A stretch of 64,000 nucleotides of DNA from GCA-2705995 sp048267965 (GTDB lineage: Bacteria; Bacteroidota; Bacteroidia; Flavobacteriales_G; Salibacteraceae): assembly GCA_048267965.1 (NCBI GenBank), contig JBLWWK010000007.1:62001-126000 (forward strand), in the 5' to 3' direction. The notes beneath the pieces were generated by a model. That model was not told the origin of the DNA. It was given only the letters and a program-made list of their open reading frames with translations, and did no database searches. Each line of letters begins with the position of its first letter. The first letter of the stretch is position 1. Of the stretch, positions 1 through 8,191 are shown in pieces. A program made the position numbers and the translations under genes.

Positions 1-72
1 TCGGTTAAAGTGTTTACAGATAAAGCCACATTTCGCGAATTCATTAGATTCGTAAAGAACGGATTTAAGTAA
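1..72 (+). CDS. C-terminal end of an unidentified protein (cut by window edge)
   Basis: An open frame runs from the first base to a TAA at 70-72 and encodes the last 23 residues of a protein ending in a basic and aromatic tail (KNGFK). It stops 5 bases before the ATG of the AddB-like nuclease, so the two are probably co-transcribed. In many Bacteroidota the AddB-like gene neighbours a UvrD/AddA-type helicase gene, but nothing in these 23 residues identifies that family. The partner assignment is therefore only an inference from context. Confidence 0.5.
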   Translation, partial: SVKVFTDKATFREFIRFVKNGFK

Positions 73-77
73 ATTGA

Positions 78-2867
78 ATGAGCGCATTTCTAGACCAACT
101 ACAGCAACATCTTAGAGAAAAACACCTCGATAATTTTCAGAATTTAACATTGGTTTTTCCGAGTAGAAGGGCCGCGTTGTTTTTTAAGAATTACATCTTA
201 CAAAGCAGTGAGAAAGTAATGGTTTTGCCAAAAATCTATTCCATTGAAGAATTTCTCGCTCAGTTTACTCAATTAAAATCTATCAGTGGCATAGCAGCAG
301 CCATCGAGTTTTATTTGGCGTATAGAGCTGTAGAAGGAACACGAGCCGAATCTTTCGATCAATTTTTAAAATGGGGGCCTACCATGTTGTCCGATTTTAG
401 CGAATTAGATGCGTATTTGGTTCCTACCGATAAGCTGTTTAACCATTTAAAAGATATTAGAGCGCTAGAAGCTTGGAATATTGACGGATCTGAACCTTCT
501 GAAGTTCAGCGAGAATACGTTCAGTTTTGGGAGAAGATGGGGTTGTATTACGAACAGCTTAAGCAACAATTACTCGATCAGAAGTTGGGTTATTCAGGTT
601 TGATGTACCGCTTTTTGTCAGAAAATCAAGAAACTCTTTTTGAGCAAAATCAGCATCAAATTCTTGAAAAAGATGGAAAAGTTGTTTTTGCAGGCTTTAA
701 TGCGCTGAACAAGGCAGAAGTAGAGTGGCTGAACTTTTTTAACGATAAAAATTTAGTCGAAGTTTACTGGGATGCCGATGATTATTATTTAAGTCAACCC
801 GAGCAAGAGGCAGGTTGGTTTATTCGCCAGTATCAATCGAAGTGGCCTGGTCAGTGTTTTGTTTCTAAGGGTTTTAAAGAATCGAAAAAAATTAAAATTG
901 TAGAAACGCCCAACGAGCTTTCTCAAGCCAATGCGTTACAACAATTATTGCCTTCTAATGAAGTAACTGAAAGTATAAGTAAAGGCATTGTGCTGGCGAG
1001 TGAAGAGTTGTTGATTCCTGTGCTGAATAATCTCCCAGAAAAAGAGAAGAAAATTAATGCAACATTAGGCTTTCCTTTAAAACTATCACCCGTTTTTGGT
1101 TTTGTAGAAGCGTTGATTTCTGTTTATTGGAATGCCGTTAAAATGAAAGGCTCTACCGATGTTTTCTATTATAAAAATGTAGAGCATTGGCTGAGCGAGC
1201 CCATTATTCATCAAATAGATGGCGCTCAAGAATTTGTGCAGTCGATTTTAAAAAAGGTAAAGTCTGAAAATCGAATTTTTATCTCTCAAAAGTGGTGGAA
1301 TCGACAAGTGGAGCAAGCCAGCGGATTGAGTAGTGCTTTAAAAGTGTGCTTTCAGTTTAATGAAGCTACTTCTCGAGAAATGCTCACCAAAACGCAGTAT
1401 TGGCTAGTGTTTTTAGAAAGAGAATGGCAAGAGAAACCACAAGATACCGAACAGCAAATTATACTAGAATATTTGCAATTGATTAATGGTGAGTTAGATC
1501 AGCTCGATCAGATTTTACAGCATTATCAGTTAGAACTCGATATTCATTCTATGCGCCAGTTAGTGGTGCAAGTTTTATCGAAAGAGACCATTGCTTTTAC
1601 CGGTGATCCGCTGGGAGGTTTACAAGTAATGGGTATGCTAGAAACTCGATTGCTTGATTTTGATCAAATTACGGTGTTGTCTTTAAACGAGGGTATTTTG
1701 CCAAAAGGCAAAAAAGGGTCGTCATTTATACCTTTCGATGTTCGCATAGCTTTTCAACTGCCTACCCACAAAGAGAAAGACGCCATTTTTGCCTATTATT
1801 TCTATCGTTTAATACAACGAGCCAAAGAGGTAAATTTGCTTTACAGTGTAGATCAAGATGGTTTTTCGAAAGGTGAAATGAGTCGTTTTATTTTGCAGTT
1901 GAAAGACGAATTGCCCAATTATCATCCTGATACGGTAATTGAAGAAACAAAACTGCAAATTCCGGTTCCTACCACAGTAGACACTCAAACGAAAATTGAA
2001 AAAGATGACGCTGTTATGCAATCTATTTTTAAGTTTTTCGAAAGAGGTGTTTCACCCAGTAGTTTGAACTTGTATTTTAACTCTCCGCTCGATTTCTATT
2101 ATCAATACATTGTGCAAATTCACGATGACGATAAAGTTGAAGAGGAGGTAGAAGATAGCCGTTTTGGTAGTATTCTTCACGATGTGCTTGAGAAGATTTA
2201 TATTCCTTTTGTAGAAACTCCGTTGAGTGCAGAAAAGATTAAGGCAAAACTTCCTGAGGCGTTGCAAATGCTCGAAAATGAGTATTTAGAATTTTATTCA
2301 GAAGCGTATAAGTCGGGTGAGATTTGGTTGAGCTACCAAGTGAGTAGATTGTTTTTAGAACGCTTTTTTGAAGAAGACGCCAAGCGAGTTGCAGCTGCAC
2401 AAAAAGCAGGAAAACCCATTGTTTTGCTTGCTTTAGAGAAAAATTACACTAAAGAATTAGAAATCAACGGTAGAATCATAAAATTTAAAGGGAAAGTAGA
2501 CCGTGTTGAGCAAGCTGGGAAACGAGTAACAGTAATCGATTACAAAAGTGGAATTGTGAAAGCCAATCAACTTCGGCTCACTAACGAAGAAAGTTTAATG
2601 AATGGTAAGGCTGGAAAAATTGTGCAATTGCTCATGTATCAATGGTTGTGTGCTCCTACATTGGCCCCAGAAGGTGAAATTGATGCAGCCATTGTGAGTC
2701 TCGGAAACTTAGCAGAAGGGGTGATTCCGGTAACAGTAGACGAAAAGAAAATTGCAGAATCTGAAACCGAATTAATATTAAAGGTAATTGGTGAATTGGT
2801 TACTCAACTCACCGATGAGCATTTGCCTTTTGAAAGACCTGTTGATTATAAATATCCATTGTTTTAA
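78..2867 (+). CDS. AddB-like PD-(D/E)XK nuclease/inactivated-helicase subunit
   Basis: The 929-residue protein has the layout of AddB/RexB-type subunits of helicase-nuclease complexes that process double-strand breaks. An N-terminal helicase-like region begins with FPSRRAALFF (about residues 27-36). A conserved LNEGILPKGKKG segment lies near 537-548. The C-terminal PD-(D/E)XK nuclease shows GSILHDVLEK near 698 and VDRV (Asp about 808), followed by DYKSG (Asp about 821, Lys 823). AddB nuclease domains usually carry a four-cysteine iron-sulphur staple starting at a CP..F motif. Here the equivalent SPLDFYY has Ser at about 669, so that staple appears lost. The family call is good, but the gene name is left open because many Bacteroidota homologues are annotated only as PD-(D/E)XK proteins. 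Two copies of the dispersed 10-mer (419 and 1964) lie inside the gene. Confidence 0.85.
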   Translation: MSAFLDQLQQHLREKHLDNFQNLTLVFPSRRAALFFKNYILQSSEKVMVLPKIYSIEEFLAQFTQLKSISGIAAAIEFYLAYRAVEGTRAESFDQFLKWGPTMLSDFSELDAYLVPTDKLFNHLKDIRALEAWNIDGSEPSEVQREYVQFWEKMGLYYEQLKQQLLDQKLGYSGLMYRFLSENQETLFEQNQHQILEKDGKVVFAGFNALNKAEVEWLNFFNDKNLVEVYWDADDYYLSQPEQEAGWFIRQYQSKWPGQCFVSKGFKESKKIKIVETPNELSQANALQQLLPSNEVTESISKGIVLASEELLIPVLNNLPEKEKKINATLGFPLKLSPVFGFVEALISVYWNAVKMKGSTDVFYYKNVEHWLSEPIIHQIDGAQEFVQSILKKVKSENRIFISQKWWNRQVEQASGLSSALKVCFQFNEATSREMLTKTQYWLVFLEREWQEKPQDTEQQIILEYLQLINGELDQLDQILQHYQLELDIHSMRQLVVQVLSKETIAFTGDPLGGLQVMGMLETRLLDFDQITVLSLNEGILPKGKKGSSFIPFDVRIAFQLPTHKEKDAIFAYYFYRLIQRAKEVNLLYSVDQDGFSKGEMSRFILQLKDELPNYHPDTVIEETKLQIPVPTTVDTQTKIEKDDAVMQSIFKFFERGVSPSSLNLYFNSPLDFYYQYIVQIHDDDKVEEEVEDSRFGSILHDVLEKIYIPFVETPLSAEKIKAKLPEALQMLENEYLEFYSEAYKSGEIWLSYQVSRLFLERFFEEDAKRVAAAQKAGKPIVLLALEKNYTKELEINGRIIKFKGKVDRVEQAGKRVTVIDYKSGIVKANQLRLTNEESLMNGKAGKIVQLLMYQWLCAPTLAPEGEIDAAIVSLGNLAEGVIPVTVDEKKIAESETELILKVIGELVTQLTDEHLPFERPVDYKYPLF

Positions 2868-2875
2868 GAAAAAAG

Positions 2876-2945
2876 AAAGGTCAAAGTAGGCAGCTAAAAA
2901 CCGTATATAGAGCAAGGAAATATGATTTAACCTACTTTGACCTTT
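2876..2945. terminator. Long-loop inverted repeat between convergent genes
   Basis: A perfect 15-bp inverted repeat (2876-2890 and 2931-2945) flanks a 40-base loop between the convergent addB-like gene and the aminotransferase gene. It starts 8 bases after the addB-like stop. A-rich sequence on the left and TTTATTTA on the right fit a bidirectional terminator, but the loop is far longer than in a usual intrinsic terminator. Confidence 0.55.
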
Positions 2946-2979
2946 ATTTAAGACGTTTCAAAGACAAAAAGGTTGTCTT

Positions 2980-4173
2980 TTACTTTGAATTGTATTTTTT
3001 CAATCCTTCAGCCAAGCATTCTAGCGCTTTTTTCAAAGAATCTAACTCAAGCACATAAGCAATGCGGACTTGATTTCTACCAATAGTGGGCTCGCTATAG
3101 AATCCAGAAGCGGGAGCCATCATTACCGTATTTCCATTATAATCGAAAGATTCTAACATCCACTGGCAAAAATCTTCTGCATCTTCTACTGGTAATTCAG
3201 CAACACAGTAGAAAGCGCCAGAAGGCTTAGGACAACGAACGCCTTCAATGGCATTCAACCCATTTACCAAAAGATCTCTTCGCTTTACGTACTCTTCGTT
3301 TACTTCTTCAAAGTAAGAATCAGGAGTAGCTAATGCGCCTTCAGAAGCAATTTGAGCCAAAGTAGGAGGGCTTAATCTAGCTTGAGCCATTTTCATTGCG
3401 CCTGCTAACACATCTTTATTGTGGGTAACCAAAGCTCCAATTCTAGCTCCGCACATGCTGTAACGTTTAGAAACAGAATCTACCAAAATGGCGTTTTGCT
3501 CTATGCCTTCTAATTCTAAAATAGAGATGTGCTTTTTGCCATCGTATGTAAATTCTCTGTACACTTCATCAGCAAAAAGAAACAAGTCGTGATTCTTAAC
3601 AATATCTCTGATGGTATTCAGCTCTTCTTCTGTATACAAGTAACCAGTTGGGTTTCCTGGGTTACAGATTAAAATCCCTTTGGTTTTGTCAGAAATGGCT
3701 TTTTCAAAATTTTCTACCGGTGGGAGCGCGAAACCGTCTTCTATAGAAGCTCTTACGGGAACTACTTTTACACCAGCAGCTACAGCAAAGCTGTTGTAGT
3801 TAGCGTAAAATGGCTCGGGAATAATCACTTCGTCTCCAGGGTTAAAGCAAGAGATAAAACCGAAAAGTAACGCTTCTGAACCACCCGTGGTAACAATAAT
3901 CTCATCACTGGTTACGCCAATGTTGTGCTTAGCGTAATATTCTGAAAGTCCTTTTCTGTACGATTCGAAACCAGCAGAGTGGCTGTATTCAATTACGTTA
4001 AGTTGTATGTTTTTAACTGCATTCAGCGCTTCGTCTGGAGAAGCAATGTCGGGTTGTCCAATATTCAAATGAAAAACATGCTTCCCTTGTTTTTTGGCAA
4101 GTTCAGCAAACGGAACCAGCTTGCGAATAGGAGAAGCCGGCATTAATCTACTTTTTTCTGATATAGTTGGCAT
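2980..4173 (-). CDS. PLP-dependent class I/II aminotransferase
   Basis: This is an AspC-like fold-type I aminotransferase of 397 residues. It shows the cofactor-binding NPGNPTG loop, ADEVY, and the Schiff-base lysine in SVSKRYSMCGARIG (Lys about 236 from the chosen start). The substrate cannot be told from sequence; aromatic or aspartate-type amino acids are typical for the family. I chose the ATG at 4173 (MPTISEKS) over one 33 bases upstream. The longer start would add a poorly conserved leader and would begin only 4 bases downstream of a -7-like element on this strand (TATTTTCG, 4202 to 4195). The gene follows the DUF1573 gene on the same strand but is separated from it by a terminator, so it is probably transcribed alone. 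Confidence 0.9.
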   Translation of the reverse strand: MPTISEKSRLMPASPIRKLVPFAELAKKQGKHVFHLNIGQPDIASPDEALNAVKNIQLNVIEYSHSAGFESYRKGLSEYYAKHNIGVTSDEIIVTTGGSEALLFGFISCFNPGDEVIIPEPFYANYNSFAVAAGVKVVPVRASIEDGFALPPVENFEKAISDKTKGILICNPGNPTGYLYTEEELNTIRDIVKNHDLFLFADEVYREFTYDGKKHISILELEGIEQNAILVDSVSKRYSMCGARIGALVTHNKDVLAGAMKMAQARLSPPTLAQIASEGALATPDSYFEEVNEEYVKRRDLLVNGLNAIEGVRCPKPSGAFYCVAELPVEDAEDFCQWMLESFDYNGNTVMMAPASGFYSEPTIGRNQVRIAYVLELDSLKKALECLAEGLKKYNSK

Positions 4174-4194
4174 GTTGCTGTTTTTGATGTGGTG

Positions 4195-4202
4195 CGAAAA
4201 TA
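4195..4202 (-). promoter_or_regulatory. -7 promoter element variant for the aminotransferase gene
   Basis: TATTTTCG on the minus strand resembles the Bacteroidota -7 consensus TAnnTTTG with one change (TTCG). It sits 21 bases upstream of the chosen ATG. The same TTCG variant precedes surE, the plsC-like gene and the ompH-like gene here. Confidence 0.4.
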
Positions 4203-4227
4203 GCACATCGGGTCATTATAAAATAAA

Positions 4228-4255
4228 AAACCGCCCTCCAAATGGAGAGCGGTTT
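4228..4255 (-). terminator. Intrinsic terminator of the DUF1573 gene
   Basis: AAACCGCCCTCC and GGAGAGCGGTTT form a 12-bp stem with one C-A mismatch and an AAAT loop. On the minus strand it is followed by a T-rich tract. It lies 23 bases beyond the DUF1573 stop codon. Confidence 0.85.
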
Positions 4256-4277
4256 CCCTAATAAAAGTAAATACTAA

Positions 4278-4724
4278 TTACTTAGATACCGGAGCACCTG
4301 AAGTTTTGTTTACAGGCATAGTCTCTTCTTTCGGAGCAGCTTCGATATTCCCTTTAATACGAATAACTTTTGTTGGGTTATTCTTAGCATTTGAAGAAAT
4401 GGTAACCGATTTATTGATGGCACCAATTCTTTTCGAATCGTACTGAACCTTAATTACCCCTGTTTTACCTGGTAAAATAGGCTCTTTTGGCCAGCTAGGA
4501 ACCGTACACCCACAAGAACCTCTAGCATTAGAGATTATTAATGGTTGGTTGCCTGTGTTTTTAAATACGAATTCAGTAGTGGCATCACCATATTGTTTCA
4601 TGTTGCCGAAATCGTGCACCTCTTTTTCGAATTCAATTTCTGGTCCAAGAGCCGAAGCTTCTTGCGCATTCGTAAAGGCAACAAAGCCTAAAACGAAAAA
4701 CAGACCCATAAATAGTTTTTTCAT
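4278..4724 (-). CDS. DUF1573 secreted protein
   Basis: The protein has 148 residues: a Sec signal peptide (MKKLF start, cleavage after TNAQ), then a single Ig-like DUF1573 domain with the family hallmark SCGCT. The C-terminus (about the last 20 residues) is a low-complexity Lys/Pro/Thr tail. DUF1573 proteins are abundant in Bacteroidota and presumed periplasmic or cell-surface; no biochemical role is established. The open frame extends 108 codons further upstream, but that part is an artefact. The ATG at 4724 starts a clean signal peptide and lies about 20 bases after the likely transcription start set by TACATTTG at 4752-4759. Confidence 0.88.
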   Translation of the reverse strand: MKKLFMGLFFVLGFVAFTNAQEASALGPEIEFEKEVHDFGNMKQYGDATTEFVFKNTGNQPLIISNARGSCGCTVPSWPKEPILPGKTGVIKVQYDSKRIGAINKSVTISSNAKNNPTKVIRIKGNIEAAPKEETMPVNKTSGAPVSK

Positions 4725-4751
4725 AGCGATAGCTTTAATATTTGTGAATGT

Positions 4752-4759
4752 CAAATGTA
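4752..4759 (-). promoter_or_regulatory. -7 promoter element upstream of the DUF1573 gene
   Basis: The minus strand reads TACATTTG, an exact match to TAnnTTTG, 27 bases upstream of the DUF1573 ATG. Confidence 0.55.
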
Positions 4760-4932
4760 GCGAACAAAATAGAAGTATAAATGCAATTAACACACCGTTA
4801 ACACCCCTTTTTTTTGTTGCCAAAAGAAAAAAAGTAGTTCCATTTTGGGAGGGATTTAGGAGTTTTTCAATCTGCAACAGGTTGAAATATAGCAGCGTGC
4901 TAATGTGGAGCTTTTTTTGCAGTAGAAAAGGT

Positions 4933-5322
4933 ATGATTAAGAACTTAGCTAGGTTAGGAACCTTTGTTATAGTGTTGATAGCTGTAATAGCGTTTACCCT
5001 TAATCTCAAAGGTAGTGCTAAAAGTAAAGAGAACGTAGATTTAAGCAATACTTACATAACCGTGAGTATTTTCGATAAAGCAGAGGGTTCAGATTCTGTG
5101 GTTTATGAGTTTCACTCGGTAGGATCCGAAGGAATTGATAAACTTCTAGGGAAACAAAAAGCGGATCCTTCTGGAACCACCAAAATCGAGTTAGATAATT
5201 CAGTAGAAATTGCTGCCTTAATGGTAACCCGTATTAAATCAGGAAAAAAGAAAAGACAGACGGTTTCAGCTGAAGGAAATCAACTTACCGTTGATTTTAG
5301 CCGCAATGCATTCAATCAGTAA
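4933..5322 (+). CDS. Membrane-anchored hypothetical protein
   Basis: This 129-residue protein has one N-terminal transmembrane helix (about residues 5-25), followed by a roughly 100-residue extracytoplasmic part that looks beta-rich and ends in FSRNAFNQ. I do not recognise a family. The frame is open further upstream, but that part is antisense to the DUF1573 gene. The ATG at 4933 places the hydrophobic helix directly at the N-terminus, with an alternative at 4903. It is divergent from DUF1573 and is followed after 12 bases by a 33-codon membrane peptide, then by valS. A GGTAGGATCC variant of the dispersed motif lies at 5118. Confidence 0.6.
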   Translation: MIKNLARLGTFVIVLIAVIAFTLNLKGSAKSKENVDLSNTYITVSIFDKAEGSDSVVYEFHSVGSEGIDKLLGKQKADPSGTTKIELDNSVEIAALMVTRIKSGKKKRQTVSAEGNQLTVDFSRNAFNQ

Positions 5323-5334
5323 ATAACCGCAGTC

Positions 5335-5436
5335 ATGAACAAGAATTTAGTACGACTTGCATTTTTTATCATCATCGCCCTAATTGTTTTGGCTTATTTC
5401 TTCGATGCTTTCGAAAAAAATCCGTTCGGAAAATAA
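5335..5436 (+). CDS. Small membrane peptide (33 aa)
   Basis: ATG at 5335 and TAA at 5434-5436 enclose 33 codons. The peptide has a short basic start (MNKNLVR), a strongly hydrophobic helix of about 17 residues rich in Ile, Leu and Phe, and a charged tail ending NPFGK. It lies 12 bases after the previous membrane protein gene and in the same direction, so it may be translated from the same mRNA. No family is recognised. Its topology suggests a real single-pass membrane peptide, not chance, but confidence is moderate because of its length. Confidence 0.45.
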   Translation: MNKNLVRLAFFIIIALIVLAYFFDAFEKNPFGK

Positions 5437-5455
5437 CCCGTTTTTCCCATTTCAG

Positions 5456-5463
5456 TAAGTTTG
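5456..5463 (+). promoter_or_regulatory. -7 promoter element of valS
   Basis: TAAGTTTG matches TAnnTTTG exactly. It ends 25 bases before the valS ATG, giving a 5' leader of about 20 bases. Confidence 0.55.
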
Positions 5464-5488
5464 CAACTTGTAAAATTCAAGGGAACTT

Positions 5489-8116
5489 ATGACTGAAATA
5501 GCAAGTGCCTTTAAGGCAGCCGAAGCGGAAGAACGTTGGTATCAATACTGGGAGAAAAAAGGATATTTTAAATCTAAACCAGACGAGAGAGAGCCATTTA
5601 CCATTCTTATACCGCCACCAAACGTAACGGGTGTCTTGCACATGGGGCACATGCTTAACAATACCATTCAAGATGTGTTGATTCGCAAAGCTCGAATGGA
5701 AGGCAAAAACGCGTTGTGGGTTCCTGGAACCGATCATGCTTCTATTGCTACCGAGGCCAAAGTAGTAGCTAAGCTGAAGTCTGAAGGCATTGCCAAAGCA
5801 GATATTTCACGTGAAGAATTCATGAATCACGCTTGGCAATGGACCGAAAAACACGGTGGTATCATTTTTCAGCAATTAAGAAGGTTAGGTGCCTCGTGTG
5901 ATTGGGATCGCGAAGTGTTTACCATGGATGAAAAACGTTACGAAAGCGTAATCCGTGTATTTGTAGACCTTTACGAAAAAGGTAAAATTTACCGCGGTTA
6001 CCGCATGGTAAACTGGGATCCTGAGGCTAAAACAACCGTTTCAGACGAAGAAGTAATCCATAAAGATGTTCAGTCGAAACTCTACTACTTAACTTATCAA
6101 GTAGAAGGTTCAGACGAAAAAGTAACCATTGCTACCACGCGCCCAGAAACTATCTTGGGTGATACCGCTATTTGTATAAACCCATCTGATGAGCGTTTTT
6201 CTCACCTAAAAGACAAAAAAGTTATTGTTCCGTTGGCCAATCGCGTAATTCCGATAATTGAAGACGATTACGTTGATGTAGAATTTGGTACAGGTTGCTT
6301 AAAAATTACACCAGCACACGATGTAAACGATAAAGAAATTGGTGACCGACACAATCTCGAAATCATCGATATCTTAAACGATAACGGAACGCTCAACGAA
6401 AAAGGGCTGCATTACGAAGGGCAAGATCGTTTTGAGGCGCGTAAGAATATCGCCAAAGAGCTAGAAGAATTAGGTGTTTTAATAAAAACGGAGAATTATA
6501 ATACCACGGTAGGAACCAGTGAACGTACAGGTGCGGTAATTGAACCTAAACTTTCGCAACAATGGTTTTTATCGATGAAAGAACTTTCAGAGCCTGCATT
6601 AAAAGCCGTAATGGACGATGTGGTTCAGTTGGTTCCTGAAAAGTTTAAAAACACCTATCGACATTGGATGGAGAACGTTCGCGATTGGTGTATTTCTCGT
6701 CAATTGTACTGGGGGCATCGAATTCCTGCTTGGTTCTACGGTGATGGTGAAAACGACTTCGTAGTGGCGCTCAACGAAGAAGAAGCACTTTCAAAAGCGA
6801 AGCAGAAATCGGGTCGTACCGATATGCAAATAACTGATTTACACCAAGATGAAGATGCGTTAGATACATGGTTTTCAAGTTGGTTGTGGCCAATAAGTGT
6901 TTTCGATGGAATTAACCAGCCCAACAACGAAGAGGTAAATTATTATTTTCCTAGTAATGTGTTGGTTACCGCTCCTGAGATTCTCTTTTTCTGGGTAGCA
7001 AGAATGATTATTGTTGGTTACGAATACCGCAATGAACGTCCGTTCGATACTGTTTACTTAACCGGAATTGTAAGAGACAAGAAGGGCCGTAAAATGTCGA
7101 AGTCTCTTGGAAATTCACCAGACGCAATTGGTTTAATCGATAAGCATGGGGCAGATGGCGTTCGTGTTGGAATGCTGTTAACTTCTCCTGCAGGTAACGA
7201 TTTGCCGTTTGATGAATCTCTTTGCGAGCAAGGAAGAAATTTCTCGAATAAAATTTGGAATGCCCTGCGCTTGGTAAAAGGGTGGGAAGTGAGTAGCGAA
7301 ATTGCCCAGCCAGATTCTGCATTAAAGGCCAACGAATGGTTTACAGAAACTTTTCAAGCTGCAGTAGTTGAAATTGAAGATTTGTTTTCGAAATTCCGCC
7401 TGAGTGAGGCGCTGATGGCAGCTTACAAGTTAACTTGGGATAGCTTCTGTTCGTGGTACTTAGAAATGGTAAAACCGGCTTATCAACAACCCATCGATAG
7501 CACAACATTTAACCAAGTTATTGGTCATTTCGAGAACATCGTGAAGTTGTTGCATCCGTTTATGCCGTTTATTACCGAAGAAATTTGGCATCAATTAAAC
7601 GAAAGAACAGAAGACGATTGCTTAATAGTGGCAGAATGGCCAAAAGTTGGCGCTGTGAACCGAGATGTTTTGGCAGATTTTGATGTAGCAGCCAAGGTAA
7701 TTGCAGAAATAAGAACCTTTAGAAAGCAACAAAATATTGCTAACAAAGAAGTATTGAAGTTGGCGTTGAAGGCAGATGCTTTCACTTCAGGGTTTAACTC
7801 AGTGATTTCAAAATTAGGCAACCTAGAAAGTTTCGAATTAGTGGCAGAAGCACCCGAATCTGCATACAGCTTTGTGGTTGAAAACAAAGAATATTTTATT
7901 CCTTTAGAAGGAACCATTGATATAGAAGCAGAAAAAGAAAAGCTGCAAACTGAAATAGAATACGCTGAAGGCTTTTTGAAAAGTGTAATGAAAAAACTTT
8001 CTAATGAGCGCTTTGTAAATAATGCACCAGAGCAAGTGGTGGCCGTTGAGCAAAAGAAGAAAGAAGACACTGAGCAGAAAATTGAAGTGTTAAAAGCGAA
8101 ACTTGCTTCTTTGTAA
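5489..8116 (+). CDS. valS: Valine--tRNA ligase
   Basis: This class I aminoacyl-tRNA synthetase has 875 residues, the usual length for ValRS. The HIGH-type signature reads HMGH (residues 51-54) after PPPNVTG, and the KMSKS loop is intact (about 535-539, KMSKSLGN). The editing (CP1) domain lies between them and contains TTRPETILGDTA. The anticodon-binding region follows, and the last 70 residues or so form the charged coiled-coil arm typical of ValRS. It charges tRNA-Val in the cytoplasm and is essential. It has its own likely promoter and a terminator shared with the convergent phosphate transporter gene. One dispersed 10-mer lies at 6508 and encodes Val-Gly-Thr. Confidence 0.98.
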   Translation: MTEIASAFKAAEAEERWYQYWEKKGYFKSKPDEREPFTILIPPPNVTGVLHMGHMLNNTIQDVLIRKARMEGKNALWVPGTDHASIATEAKVVAKLKSEGIAKADISREEFMNHAWQWTEKHGGIIFQQLRRLGASCDWDREVFTMDEKRYESVIRVFVDLYEKGKIYRGYRMVNWDPEAKTTVSDEEVIHKDVQSKLYYLTYQVEGSDEKVTIATTRPETILGDTAICINPSDERFSHLKDKKVIVPLANRVIPIIEDDYVDVEFGTGCLKITPAHDVNDKEIGDRHNLEIIDILNDNGTLNEKGLHYEGQDRFEARKNIAKELEELGVLIKTENYNTTVGTSERTGAVIEPKLSQQWFLSMKELSEPALKAVMDDVVQLVPEKFKNTYRHWMENVRDWCISRQLYWGHRIPAWFYGDGENDFVVALNEEEALSKAKQKSGRTDMQITDLHQDEDALDTWFSSWLWPISVFDGINQPNNEEVNYYFPSNVLVTAPEILFFWVARMIIVGYEYRNERPFDTVYLTGIVRDKKGRKMSKSLGNSPDAIGLIDKHGADGVRVGMLLTSPAGNDLPFDESLCEQGRNFSNKIWNALRLVKGWEVSSEIAQPDSALKANEWFTETFQAAVVEIEDLFSKFRLSEALMAAYKLTWDSFCSWYLEMVKPAYQQPIDSTTFNQVIGHFENIVKLLHPFMPFITEEIWHQLNERTEDDCLIVAEWPKVGAVNRDVLADFDVAAKVIAEIRTFRKQQNIANKEVLKLALKADAFTSGFNSVISKLGNLESFELVAEAPESAYSFVVENKEYFIPLEGTIDIEAEKEKLQTEIEYAEGFLKSVMKKLSNERFVNNAPEQVVAVEQKKKEDTEQKIEVLKAKLASL

Positions 8117-8135
8117 AAAGTGAGAAATAAGAATC

Positions 8136-8168
8136 AAAAAAGGGGAGAACCATGTTCTCCCCTTTTTT
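8136..8168. terminator. Bidirectional terminator between valS and the phosphate transporter
   Basis: A-tract plus GGGGAGAAC, a CAT loop, then GTTCTCCCC plus a T-tract forms a 15-bp stem with A and T runs on both sides. It can therefore serve both convergent genes. Confidence 0.92.
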
Positions 8169-8191
8169 TGTGCTCTAAAACTGAAAAAGTT

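Noticed and set aside
4549..4932. Long open frame on the + strand across the DUF1573 gene, upstream of the 4933 start
   Set aside because: It is antisense to a well-supported secreted protein gene and shows no signal or domain. Only the part from 4933 onward looks like a real protein.
4725..5048. Upstream extension of the DUF1573 frame
   Set aside because: It covers a good -7 element and gives no conserved sequence. The ATG at 4724 begins a standard signal peptide.
7591..8070. 159-codon frame antisense to valS
   Set aside because: Serine- and phenylalanine-rich translation typical of the reverse strand of a Lys/Glu-rich coiled coil; valS is certain.
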